Origin: an uncultured Candidatus Melainabacteria bacterium | GTDB taxonomy: Bacteria; Cyanobacteriota; Vampirovibrionia; Gastranaerophilales; Gastranaerophilaceae | Direction of reading: 5' to 3' | Assembly: GCA_934754775.1 (NCBI GenBank) | Contig: CAKVIM010000006.1 | Coordinates: 1-64,000 of the forward strand | Length of the DNA stretch: 64,000 nt | Shown: piece by piece, positions 1 through 8,114 of the stretch | Layout of the letters: the number at the start of each line of letters is the position of its first letter | Position numbering within the stretch: position 1 is the first letter of the stretch | Notes under the pieces: model-generated | Told to the model about the DNA's origin: nothing | Database searches by the model: none | What the model saw: the letters and a program-made list of their open reading frames with translations, nothing else | Position numbers and translations under genes: made by a program

Positions 1-73
1 ACGCCTGGCGCGATTCGAACGCGCGACCCTCTGCTTAGAAGGCAGATGCTCTATCCAGCTGAGCTACAGACGC
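1..73 (-). tRNA. tRNA-Arg (anticodon TCT)
   Basis: The reverse complement folds as a tRNA: a 7-bp acceptor stem (with G-T pairs), the D arm GCTC/GAGC, an anticodon stem TCTGC/GCAGA with loop CTTCTAA giving anticodon TCT, and a T arm GCGCG/CGCGC around TTCGAAT. The window edge removes only the discriminator base and any CCA. It reads AGA codons. Confidence 0.95.
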
Positions 74-166
74 ATAATTAAATCTATTCAATTTGTATAA
101 TTAGAATAACACATCAATCTTTTTTTGCAAGAACTTTTATTTAAACCCGCAAACTCTCCCCCAATC

Positions 167-1441
167 CTACTTCATAAAGTATTCTATCCACCTTATCAAA
201 TCCGAGATTTCATAAGGTTTTGGAAGATACAAATCTGCCCCAGCATCCAGAACCATACTCTTATCATGTATACTAGTGGTAACAATTACCTTTGTATTCA
301 CAAAATTTACCCGCCCTTTTACCTCTCGGCAAAGTTCCAGACCCTTCATATCATCGCCGTTATCTATAAGCATAATCGCCGGCTGCACCGCAGAGTCAAG
401 GTTCAAATCCTCAATAACATCGTACCCCTGAAGTTCCAATGTAGTTCTAAGAAGCAGTGCCAAAGCCTCATCCGGTTCATTAATATAAATATAATTATTA
501 ACTTCCGGCTCCATTACAGAGTTTTCACCGGTCAACTTCACTCTATCTATCGCATAATTTGACCCGCTCGGAATTTTTGCCATCTTCTTTATAGCAAACA
601 ATCTTTCTAAAAGCCCCTCAACAGACTCAATCAATTCATAATTATCAATTATTCCACCTATCAATATAGAAACAAATTCAGCTCGCATCCCTGCCATTCT
701 ATCGCCCTTTAGAAGCATATAGCCTCTTTCAGCATCTTGTTGAGAATAAAACTTAGGAGCAACAGTATCAAACGCAAAAGTCAAAAACGCAGCCAACTTT
801 TCCGCACTATAAGAGTTCGTTATAATCACAAAATTATTATCATCAAGCTGTCCCAGAAAATCATTACTATCAAGAGTCGATTTAGTAATCGCAACCAACG
901 TCTGTACCAGCTTATCACCCGCTACATCAGAATAAATGCTTCTATAATTATGCAAATTCTCAACCCCTATAAGCAGCACAGCTGGCTTATTATCCGAATT
1001 CAACATCCGTTTAAGGTTCTTTTCTACATATTTTTTATTCGGCAAAAGTGTCTTATTATCAAGGTTTGACTCAATATCTCTCCTCAAATGAGCTCGTATC
1101 CTAATCTTGAATTCGTCAATATTCACCGGCTCGCTCAAAAAATCATCCGCCCCATTTTTCAGAACAGAAATTCTATCCGAGCTGTCCGCAGATTTAGATA
1201 ATGCAATTATTACAGGTCTTGTATCATAAGTCAAAGCCCTTATTCTGCTACAAAAGTCCGAAAGAGTTTCCTCAATACTATCTGAAACAATAATAATATC
1301 AGGCTCCAACGCCCTGATTTCAGAAATCGCATCCCTCAAATTTCTCGCAATAACAACACAAGTACTCTCATCCTCTATACTCTTTTTGTACTTTACGGAT
1401 AATTCCTTGCGTTTATCTATAATTAAGACATTTGAGAGCAT
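167..1441 (-). CDS. Response regulator with two REC domains and a degenerate GGDEF-like domain
   Basis: This 424-residue protein has a REC domain at about 1-120, a GGDEF-fold region at about 125-290 and a second REC at about 310-424. In REC1 the phospho-acceptor Asp is at about 54 (IIIVSDSIE), but the usual Lys of the T-K-P motif is Glu (LSEPVN). The GGDEF signature is lost (GQLDDNNF), so diguanylate cyclase activity is unlikely. REC2 keeps an Asp (MLIDNGD) and the Lys (LPKPYE). It is the last gene of a leftward unit and overlaps the upstream histidine kinase by 19 bases, so that kinase is its likely partner. The output is unclear because there is no DNA-binding domain; protein-protein signalling is inferred. 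Confidence 0.8.
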   Translation of the reverse strand: MLSNVLIIDKRKELSVKYKKSIEDESTCVVIARNLRDAISEIRALEPDIIIVSDSIEETLSDFCSRIRALTYDTRPVIIALSKSADSSDRISVLKNGADDFLSEPVNIDEFKIRIRAHLRRDIESNLDNKTLLPNKKYVEKNLKRMLNSDNKPAVLLIGVENLHNYRSIYSDVAGDKLVQTLVAITKSTLDSNDFLGQLDDNNFVIITNSYSAEKLAAFLTFAFDTVAPKFYSQQDAERGYMLLKGDRMAGMRAEFVSILIGGIIDNYELIESVEGLLERLFAIKKMAKIPSGSNYAIDRVKLTGENSVMEPEVNNYIYINEPDEALALLLRTTLELQGYDVIEDLNLDSAVQPAIMLIDNGDDMKGLELCREVKGRVNFVNTKVIVTTSIHDKSMVLDAGADLYLPKPYEISDLIRWIEYFMK

Positions 1442-2133
1442 CGCATAACCTCCTCTTGGTTATAAAGCGGAAACTCGACAACAAACGTCGTTCCCTTCCC
1501 TACTTCACTTTCAAAAGATATTTTGCCGCCCATTTTTTCAACGAGTTCTTTAGTAATAAAAAGCCCCAAACCATTTCCCTGCGTTTTGCTGGTCAAATGG
1601 TTTTCCAATCTGCTAAATTTTTGAAACACTTTTGGAAAATCTTCACTTTTTATTCCTACGCCAAAATCCTGAACTTTTATAACAGCTTTTTCGTTCTGAA
1701 TTGCCGTAGAAACAATAACCTCAGCTTCTGAGTACTTAGCAGCATTATCAATAAGATTTGTCATTATTTGCTGAAACTTGTCCTCATCAAGTCGTGAAAA
1801 AATCTCCGGCTCAGCAAAATGAGTCTTAAAATTTCGTCCCTTATAAGGTTCAGACACAAGAGGAATCAGCTTTCTAATCGCAGAATTCACTTCTACTCGT
1901 TTTAGCACTTGATTAGCAGCATTAATTTTTGAAACGGACAAAACATTCTCAACCAAATGTATCAAACGATTTGACTGTTCCTCAATAATACCGATGAACT
2001 TCTTTTTATCTTCATCTTTAATCTTGTCCCACGAATTCAACAAAGTTTGAGAAAACCCTCTTATACTGGTAAGAGGGGTTCTCAATTCGTGTGAAACTGT
2101 TGCTATGAATTCTTCTTGTACTGAATCGGTCAT
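1423..2133 (-). CDS. Minimal cytoplasmic histidine kinase (HisKA-HATPase, no sensor domain)
   Basis: At 236 residues this is only the catalytic core of a two-component kinase. The H-box SHELRTP places the phospho-His at residue 15, the N-box is NLIDNAAKYS, the G1 box is DFGVGI and the G2 box is GNGLGL. There is no membrane segment, PAS or other input domain, so the signal must come from another protein. It starts one base after the stop of the PC4-like gene and overlaps the downstream response regulator, so the three are almost certainly co-translated. Autophosphorylation should be intact, since all boxes are present. Confidence 0.9.
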   Translation of the reverse strand: MTDSVQEEFIATVSHELRTPLTSIRGFSQTLLNSWDKIKDEDKKKFIGIIEEQSNRLIHLVENVLSVSKINAANQVLKRVEVNSAIRKLIPLVSEPYKGRNFKTHFAEPEIFSRLDEDKFQQIMTNLIDNAAKYSEAEVIVSTAIQNEKAVIKVQDFGVGIKSEDFPKVFQKFSRLENHLTSKTQGNGLGLFITKELVEKMGGKISFESEVGKGTTFVVEFPLYNQEEVMRCSQMS

Positions 2134-2134
2134 A

Positions 2135-2365
2135 TTATTCTTCTTCTGTCATAAATTCTTTTTTAGCTTCTTCGATAGCTTCTGATAAAATATCTAACTG
2201 ATCAGGAGCAAACGTTACACCCTTTTTAGTCGGAAGCCAAGTTGCACCGTCATCTGTTGTATAAAAAATTCTCAAGTTGAAGTAGCTTTTTCCTCTGTAT
2301 TCTGAAATAGAGATTTGCAACTGTTCCGTGTCTGTTCTTTGAATGCTTGCTAATAATTTTGCCAT
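2135..2365 (-). CDS. PC4/p15-like single-stranded DNA-binding protein
   Basis: This is a 76-residue protein if started at the ATG at 2365, which has GGAGAG a few bases upstream; a longer reading from 2398 would overlap the pilin gene and lacks a better ribosome site. The body (YFNLRIFYTTDDGATWLPTKKG) matches the beta-strand pattern of the PC4 transcriptional coactivator family, whose bacterial members bind single-stranded DNA and sometimes RNA. It lies between a pilin-like gene and a histidine kinase. A role in transcription is inferred from the family only. Confidence 0.7.
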   Translation of the reverse strand: MAKLLASIQRTDTEQLQISISEYRGKSYFNLRIFYTTDDGATWLPTKKGVTFAPDQLDILSEAIEEAKKEFMTEEE

Positions 2366-2379
2366 TTTTCTCTCCTTTA

Positions 2380-3117
2380 TTAATATTTTATCTGCCATCC
2401 GTCAGTAACTACTCTTGCCGTACAAGCTTTACCGTTTGTTATTTTTGAATTAGAGCAATTATCCTTGTAAGAATCATCTTCATCAATTCCATACGGAATC
2501 ATCTTTCCGTTATTTTTCAATTCAAACACAAACAAATCTTTACCAAATTTGTTTGGTGTTTCGCTATACCCGTTTACATCAATATAAACCGTTGCGATTG
2601 TAGCATCAGCATCTGAAATATCATTTGAATCCGCTGTAATGTCGCTCGTTATATAAACATTTGCTGGAAATCCTTTGCACTGATATTTACTGCTATCCGC
2701 AATTTTAGCTTCATCATCAGAAATTGAGCTTCCATCATAAGAAGTAATATTTGAAGCAATATTTGAAACGCCGTCTCTTGTACTATCCAACGGGTCAAGG
2801 TTCAAATAAGTGTATCCGATATCTTTTATCGCAACGGCCAACGGAGCGTCTTCAGAAACAGAAGCGTTCGTTACGTGCAAAATATCACCCGCATTAATAT
2901 CACCGAGAGTCGTATACACATGGCCGGTTCTTTCTGTTGCAGTAGAAATCATTGTTTGGCATCCGCTTTCTATCTGAGATACAACCTTTGACAAAGATGC
3001 ACCGGCATATGAATTATTAACGTGCTGTATCATTCTTGGTAAAAGTAAAACCGCCAAAACACCGATTATGCTTAATGTCAAAAGTGCTTCCGTAAGTGTA
3101 AAACCATTTTTCTTCAT
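2380..3117 (-). CDS. Type IV pilin-like protein (class III-signal prepilin)
   Basis: The 245-residue product begins MKKNGFTLTEALLTL. This is a prepilin peptidase site (cleavage after Gly-5) with the conserved Glu at mature position 5, followed by a ~20-residue hydrophobic helix ending near residue 28. The remaining ~215 residues are Ser/Asp/Thr-rich, with Cys at about 53, 167, 220 and 231 that may form disulfides. The length and lone position suggest a minor pilin or secretion-type pseudopilin rather than a main fibre subunit. The start has GGAG six bases upstream, and a leader of about 25 bases follows the TATAAT box, so this gene is conventionally leadered. Confidence 0.85.
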   Translation of the reverse strand: MKKNGFTLTEALLTLSIIGVLAVLLLPRMIQHVNNSYAGASLSKVVSQIESGCQTMISTATERTGHVYTTLGDINAGDILHVTNASVSEDAPLAVAIKDIGYTYLNLDPLDSTRDGVSNIASNITSYDGSSISDDEAKIADSSKYQCKGFPANVYITSDITADSNDISDADATIATVYIDVNGYSETPNKFGKDLFVFELKNNGKMIPYGIDEDDSYKDNCSNSKITNGKACTARVVTDGWQIKY

Positions 3118-3143
3118 ATATTACTCCATGTTTCTTCAAATTG

Positions 3144-3171
3144 ATTATACCATATTATTTATAAATGTTAA
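3144..3171 (-). promoter_or_regulatory. Sigma-70-type promoter of the pilin/PC4/kinase unit
   Basis: On the minus strand TTAACA (3166-3171) is followed by a 16-base spacer and TATAAT (3144-3149). The transcript would carry a leader holding the GGAG site of the pilin gene. It faces the promoter of the hybrid kinase at 3176-3204, so the two units diverge from a short shared region. Confidence 0.6.
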
Positions 3172-3175
3172 TAAT

Positions 3176-3204
3176 TTGTCTAATCACATTATTTGGGTTA
3201 AGAT
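3176..3204 (+). promoter_or_regulatory. Promoter predicting a leaderless mRNA for the hybrid kinase
   Basis: TTGTCT (3176-3181), a 17-base spacer and TAAGAT (3199-3204) are followed by only six bases before the ATG at 3211. No Shine-Dalgarno sequence fits. Transcription would start at or within a base or two of the start codon. Confidence 0.6.
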
Positions 3205-3210
3205 ATAAAT

Positions 3211-4764
3211 ATGAATACGGGGAAGATTGTAGTAGTCGATGATGAAAGGATAGTCACCTCTGCTTTTAAGGCATTATTAAAAGTCGAGGGATTTTCTGAT
3301 GCACATTTTTTCAACAATCCGGAAGAAGCTCTTGATTTTTTGAGAGAAAACACGCCGGATTTAGTAATCTCAGACTTTTTAATGCCACAAATGAACGGGC
3401 TGGAATTCTTAAAAGAAGTTAAAAAATTACATCCTGAAGTCAGTAAAATATTGCTAACAGGCTACGCAGACAAAGAAAATGCAATCAAGGCAATTAACGA
3501 AATCGGCTTATACAGATACATTGAAAAACCTTGGAATAACGACGATTTAATCCTCAACATAAAAAACGGGATTGAAAGAAGCTATCTTCTTAGCGAATTA
3601 AGAAAAAAGATTGACGAACTTGAAGAAGCTAAAAAAGAATTGGAAAAATATTCACACAACCTTGAGCAAATAGTAGAAGAACGTACTGCGGATTTGAAAC
3701 AGTCAAATGCTAAGCTCGAGGGGATTTTCAACTATTGCGCAGACGGTATCGTAATTATTAACGAGGACGGCATTATTGAACAAGTTAATCCGGCATGCGA
3801 AACCTTAATCGGGTTAGTTAGCGATAAACTTGTTATGAGTGCGATTGACGATTGTTTGCACAGCAAAAAAACGTTTATCTCAAAAGAGTTGCACAAGCTT
3901 GATGAGAGTGAATTGTTGCTAAGAGATTTCTATATCAAAAATCCATTGAGCAACACAGAAACGCCTGTAGAAATCAGCTTTGCAAGGATTAATCCTGATG
4001 ATGAATTCAAGCGTTTCGTGGGCGTAATCAGAGATATTACGGAGCAAAAAAAATCCGACAAGCTCAGAGATGATTTTATTGCAACACTTACGCATGATTT
4101 GAGAACACCTTTGCTTGCTGCAATCCAGACTCTTACATTCTTCCTGGACGGAGCTCTTGGTGAATTAGATGAGAAGCAAAAGTTGTTACTTTCTACAATG
4201 CAAAAGAGCAATGAAGATTTGTTGGGGCTTGTTAACGCATTATTGGAAGTTTACAAGTACGATGCAGATAAATTAGAACTAACGAAAACTAATTTCAGCA
4301 TATATCCGCTTGTAGAGCAGGTTTACAACGAATTATTGCCGCTTGCTCAATCAAAAGAAATTGAATTTATTATTGAATGTTCAGATAAAGATACTATAAT
4401 AAATGCTGACCGCAGTGAAATTAGGCGTGTAATCTGCAATCTCTGCGGAAATGCGATTAATTACACACAAAATGGCGGCAAAGTAGTTATAACACTCAAA
4501 AAAGAAGGCAAAGATTTGATATTCTCCGTATCCGACAACGGCTGCGGAATCCCGCAAGAGGACATTCCAAACATGTTCCAAAGATTTTCTCAAGGGACAA
4601 GCAAAAAACGTTCAACCGGAACTGGGCTTGGTTTGTACCTTTCAAGACAGATTATCGAATCTCACGGCGGGAAAATTTGGCTTGAAAGCACACTTAACAA
4701 AGGTAGCGAATTTTCTTTTCTGCTTACCGACACTGTAGTTGAAAAAGAAGGAAGTTTAGTATGA
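3211..4764 (+). CDS. Hybrid sensor kinase: REC-coiled coil-PAS-HisKA-HATPase
   Basis: The domains in this 517-residue cytoplasmic protein are an N-terminal REC (Asp55 in LVISDFLMP, Lys in IEKPWNN), a charged coiled coil at about 120-165, a PAS domain at about 165-280, a HisKA H-box THDLRTP with His295, and a C-terminal ATPase with N-box NLCGNAINYT and G-boxes DNGCGI and GTGLGL. There are no membrane segments. The N-terminal REC suggests it is itself controlled by an upstream phosphorelay. It overlaps the NarL-type regulator by four bases (ATGA), so that regulator is its likely target. Confidence 0.9.
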   Translation: MNTGKIVVVDDERIVTSAFKALLKVEGFSDAHFFNNPEEALDFLRENTPDLVISDFLMPQMNGLEFLKEVKKLHPEVSKILLTGYADKENAIKAINEIGLYRYIEKPWNNDDLILNIKNGIERSYLLSELRKKIDELEEAKKELEKYSHNLEQIVEERTADLKQSNAKLEGIFNYCADGIVIINEDGIIEQVNPACETLIGLVSDKLVMSAIDDCLHSKKTFISKELHKLDESELLLRDFYIKNPLSNTETPVEISFARINPDDEFKRFVGVIRDITEQKKSDKLRDDFIATLTHDLRTPLLAAIQTLTFFLDGALGELDEKQKLLLSTMQKSNEDLLGLVNALLEVYKYDADKLELTKTNFSIYPLVEQVYNELLPLAQSKEIEFIIECSDKDTIINADRSEIRRVICNLCGNAINYTQNGGKVVITLKKEGKDLIFSVSDNGCGIPQEDIPNMFQRFSQGTSKKRSTGTGLGLYLSRQIIESHGGKIWLESTLNKGSEFSFLLTDTVVEKEGSLV

Positions 4765-5423
4765 TTAGAGTACTCTTAGTAGAGGACCATGAGTTATATA
4801 GAATGGGTTTGTCAATGCTATTAGACAAAGCGGATGATATTACCCTTGCAGCAGAAGCTGCTGACGGATTAGAAGGCATCAAAAAAGCCAAAGAGCTTAA
4901 TCCTGATGTTATACTTATGGATATCGGGCTTCCGAATATCGACGGAATCGAAGCGACGCAGAGAATTAAAGAGTTTAATCCTGATGTTAAAATCCTTATA
5001 TTCACCTCACGTGATAGCGAAAACGATGTATTTGAAGCGTTTAAAGCCGGTGCAGACGGTTATATTATGAAAGGTGCAACTCCGGAACAGACTATTTCTG
5101 CTATCAAGTCTGTGTTTGAAGGAGTTGGCTGGATTGATCCGAGTATTGCAAAAATGGTTTTCTCAAACTTGCAAAGACCTATTGCTCAATCAGCTGTTGT
5201 AACTTCTGAAATCAAGAAGGTAAACAACTCTTACGGACTTACTGACAGAGAACTAGACGTATTAGAGCTAATGGTAGAAGGGCTTTCTAACCCGCAAATT
5301 GCAGACAGGCTTGTTATCACAAGAGCGACCGCAAAAGCTCACGTTCACAGCATTTTGCAAAAATTATGTGTTACATCACGCACCCAAGCAACAGTTACTG
5401 CAATGAAGGAAGGTTTAGTTTAA
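4761..5423 (+). CDS. NarL/FixJ-family DNA-binding response regulator
   Basis: This 220-residue protein has a REC domain at 1-120 with acidic pocket EDH, phospho-Asp54 (ILMDIGLP) and Lys in YIMKGA, and a LuxR-type helix-turn-helix at about 155-215 (LTDRELDVLELMVEGLSNPQ). It is translationally coupled to the hybrid kinase upstream and to the unknown gene downstream (TAATG overlap). It presumably controls transcription in response to that kinase; targets are unknown. Confidence 0.9.
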   Translation: MIRVLLVEDHELYRMGLSMLLDKADDITLAAEAADGLEGIKKAKELNPDVILMDIGLPNIDGIEATQRIKEFNPDVKILIFTSRDSENDVFEAFKAGADGYIMKGATPEQTISAIKSVFEGVGWIDPSIAKMVFSNLQRPIAQSAVVTSEIKKVNNSYGLTDRELDVLELMVEGLSNPQIADRLVITRATAKAHVHSILQKLCVTSRTQATVTAMKEGLV

Positions 5424-6658
5424 TGTTTGAAGCGTTAGCCGGCATGATTATGGCTACTAAAATCCATTTTAGCCAAATGAAATACTCTATAACAAAGCGA
5501 AACGACCGTGTTATAGCTGAAACTCTGTACAGAAACGAAGTTGACAAAGTCGGCGAAACAGAAAAATATGAAAAAAGTCGTATGCCGAAATCCGGCTATA
5601 TGACTGTAGAACAATATGAAGCTGAATCAAGAGCCAAATCTAAAAAAGAGATTACAGCGAAGATTTTAGACAAAGCGGAAATGCCAAAAGACGAAAATAT
5701 GGTCTACATTCCGCAGAAAAAATTTAAGCTTGTCAAATACAATGACCCTGTTGGGAGTCCGGAATTATCGCTTCCGAGAAAATTGAATTTTGATAGACAG
5801 ATTAACGCACAAGGAATTGTATCTGGAGATTACACAAAGCTTGTATATCCTGCGGTTTACTACTATGCTCAAACTGATTGTACTTGTTGTGATTTGTTTT
5901 TGATTAATCTTGATTCTTCACTTTCTAACATTGAAAAAGTTAAGAAAGCAAACATCTTAAATCGGGTTGAAGAACCGCTAATCTCTACAGACAAAGACAT
6001 TGACACAAAATTTGTATTCAGAACGCTTACGCCAATTGATTTTTCAAGCGACAACCAAAAGCTTGTCGTAAAAGAAAAAATCGGCTACAGGCACGATGGG
6101 ATTTGGCAAACAAATCTCTGGGTATACAATTTTGAGACAAAAACAGCCCAAAAACTTCCTCAAATCAGGGATGCAATAGTAAACTACTGGGCTATGACTG
6201 GCGGCGTGGATTTTGATGAAAAACGTTGGGATATTTACCCGATGGGATTTGATGCAAATGACGAAAACCGAGTGGTAGTTTGTGCTTACGCCTACACAGG
6301 CGATGTTCCGAAATTCCTCGGAACTTGGAGCATTGATTTGAACGGCGAAAGCTCCAGATTAGAAGATTTGTCTGGAAAAGATTTCCCTGTATCAATTGTA
6401 GGCTACAGGCTTGAAGAAGATTCTGAAGTAATTCCTGTTTCAGAAGTCGAGTTTGAAGCAAAACAAGCAAAAGAACTTGAAAAAAATAAACAAAAAGAAG
6501 AAAAGAAGGCTGAAAACTTTGACAACAAAGTTAAAAAGCTTGAATATGAACGTAAAATCAACCAAATGGACATGGAAACTCTGCTAAAAATCAAGCAACG
6601 TCAAGAAGAAAAGAAAAGCCAATACAAGAAAAGCTCTGACGGGCTTACAGGAAACTAG
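5423..6658 (+). CDS. Unknown protein with propeller-like middle and charged coiled-coil tail
   Basis: I do not recognise this family. The start at 5423 overlaps the preceding stop (TAATG), giving 411 residues. The middle (about 110-330) alternates short strands with Tyr/Trp/Asp-rich turns in the manner of a TolB- or WD-like beta-propeller, and carries a C-x-C-C cluster (TDCTCCDLF). The last ~75 residues are a Lys/Glu-rich coiled coil. There is no signal peptide beyond a weak hydrophobic start (MFEALAGMIM). Its coupling to a two-component pair suggests a signalling or scaffold role, which is a guess. Confidence 0.6.
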   Translation: MFEALAGMIMATKIHFSQMKYSITKRNDRVIAETLYRNEVDKVGETEKYEKSRMPKSGYMTVEQYEAESRAKSKKEITAKILDKAEMPKDENMVYIPQKKFKLVKYNDPVGSPELSLPRKLNFDRQINAQGIVSGDYTKLVYPAVYYYAQTDCTCCDLFLINLDSSLSNIEKVKKANILNRVEEPLISTDKDIDTKFVFRTLTPIDFSSDNQKLVVKEKIGYRHDGIWQTNLWVYNFETKTAQKLPQIRDAIVNYWAMTGGVDFDEKRWDIYPMGFDANDENRVVVCAYAYTGDVPKFLGTWSIDLNGESSRLEDLSGKDFPVSIVGYRLEEDSEVIPVSEVEFEAKQAKELEKNKQKEEKKAENFDNKVKKLEYERKINQMDMETLLKIKQRQEEKKSQYKKSSDGLTGN

Positions 6659-6675
6659 AATTGCACTTTGATTTT

Positions 6676-8028
6676 TTAATTAGATGCATTCTTTGTTTCG
6701 AGAATATATTCAACCAATCCCTCTTTAATCCCTTTCGCAACATTCTGTGCAAAATTTTCGGAATTATATAAAACAGAATCCATAGGGTTTGTCATATAAG
6801 CAGTTTCCACCAGAACGCCAACATATTCTGTCGGACGTATCACAGCGAAGCTTGCGGTTCGAACACCGTCTTTATGAGTTCCGGCAAATTTTGGAACCGT
6901 TTTTTCTAAAATCTGAGCCAAATCCTTAGAATTCGGATTAAAATAATAAACGCTCGTACCTCTATTTTTGTGAACATTCATCGGGATATCGCCAATTGAA
7001 TTCAGGTGAATACTCACAAAAATATTTGCATAATTTTCTCTTGCGAGTCTTACTCTATCGTTCAAAGATATATTACCGTCGCACTCACGAGTCATAACAA
7101 CGTTAACTCCAACAGCCTCGAGCTGTTTTTGGAGTTCTAGTGCAATTCGCAAATTAACATCTTTTTCTTCATCACCAAGGCAGCCGATTGCACCTTTTTC
7201 TGTACCACCGTGTCCCGCATCAATTGCAACCGTACAATCCGCAAGTTCTACAGGTAAAGCATTAACCTTAAAAGTATACGTTCCATCAGTCAATGCAACA
7301 CGATAAGTGTACTTTTCCGGTTTTGGCATATTAATTGTATAAACAGAGCTATCAGAAAGTTCTGGATTATAAACCTTGAAAATTATCTCTTTATCTCTTA
7401 CATCTACTGTATAAGGTAAATTTTTAGAAAACGAAATTCTCTGCACGGCTGCATTCTTAAAGTTCTCGCCGCTCATATTTATGAAATCAGCTGAAGTTGA
7501 GTCTTTTGAACAATCAACACCCACATCTTTTTTTGCAATCCAAGCCTGTTTATCTTTTGAAAGATAAACTCTATAAAAATCAGCTTTTTCAGCATTGATT
7601 AAAACGGTCGTTCCCTTAAATAAATGCGAAATTCTATTTAGCCCAAAGTCAATCGGAGTAGTCCTCAAAGGAACATTATCACGATTTACAACTGCAGGCT
7701 TAACATCAAATTCACAAACTTTAGCTTCCTGCTGAACATCGGGAGTATTCTTATAAAATCTGTATATCTGTGTATTGAAGTTGGATTTTACAATAATTCT
7801 ATTTTCGCCATTTTTTAGTTTTACCGAATGAGCAAAAGCCCCATTTGAAGCCGTATAAATACTGCTGTCATTTATTGAAATAGATTCCCCGTTACGAGCT
7901 TTTCCGACAAAAAACGCATAATTTGTATTTACATAAGTCTTTTTTTCTCGTGGCAAAATCAGCTCATACGCATTAGCCTGAAGAGCTGAATAAATAAGTA
8001 AAAATAATAAGATTAACCCTTTCTTCAT
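6676..8028 (-). CDS. N-acetylmuramoyl-L-alanine amidase (Amidase_3), secreted
   Basis: This enzyme cleaves the amide bond between MurNAc and the stem peptide during cell separation. I start at 8028 (MKKGLILLFLL), because this gives a clean signal peptide ending near LQANA, for 450 residues. An SH3-like region lies at about 105-165. The zinc amidase domain occupies about 265-445: AIDAGHGG (His), EEKDVNL (Glu), SIHLNS (His) and VETAYMTN (catalytic Glu). All metal and catalytic residues are present. It diverges from dnaX across an 86-base gap and has its own leaderless-type promoter. Confidence 0.92.
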   Translation of the reverse strand: MKKGLILLFLLIYSALQANAYELILPREKKTYVNTNYAFFVGKARNGESISINDSSIYTASNGAFAHSVKLKNGENRIIVKSNFNTQIYRFYKNTPDVQQEAKVCEFDVKPAVVNRDNVPLRTTPIDFGLNRISHLFKGTTVLINAEKADFYRVYLSKDKQAWIAKKDVGVDCSKDSTSADFINMSGENFKNAAVQRISFSKNLPYTVDVRDKEIIFKVYNPELSDSSVYTINMPKPEKYTYRVALTDGTYTFKVNALPVELADCTVAIDAGHGGTEKGAIGCLGDEEKDVNLRIALELQKQLEAVGVNVVMTRECDGNISLNDRVRLARENYANIFVSIHLNSIGDIPMNVHKNRGTSVYYFNPNSKDLAQILEKTVPKFAGTHKDGVRTASFAVIRPTEYVGVLVETAYMTNPMDSVLYNSENFAQNVAKGIKEGLVEYILETKNASN

Positions 8029-8035
8029 AGCCGTT

Positions 8036-8064
8036 ATTTTAGTATAAAAGATTTTTAGGTGCAA
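8036..8064 (-). promoter_or_regulatory. Promoter predicting a leaderless mRNA for the amidase
   Basis: On the minus strand TTGCAC (8059-8064), a 17-base spacer and TAAAAT (8036-8041) are followed by seven bases and the ATG at 8028. No ribosome site lies between. Confidence 0.6.
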
Positions 8065-8099
8065 TTTTGTGTTAAGAGATATTATATATAATTTGTTTA

Positions 8100-8108
8100 T
8101 GCTAAACT
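8100..8108 (+). promoter_or_regulatory. Extended -10 box of dnaX, leaderless type
   Basis: TGC-TAAACT (extended -10) ends six bases before the dnaX ATG at 8115. No convincing -35 hexamer or Shine-Dalgarno is present, which is compatible with an extended -10 promoter and a leaderless message. Confidence 0.5.
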
Positions 8109-8114
8109 GATTTT

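Noticed and set aside
167..1441. Active diguanylate cyclase
   Set aside because: The GGDEF signature is replaced by LDDNNF, so catalysis is not supported.
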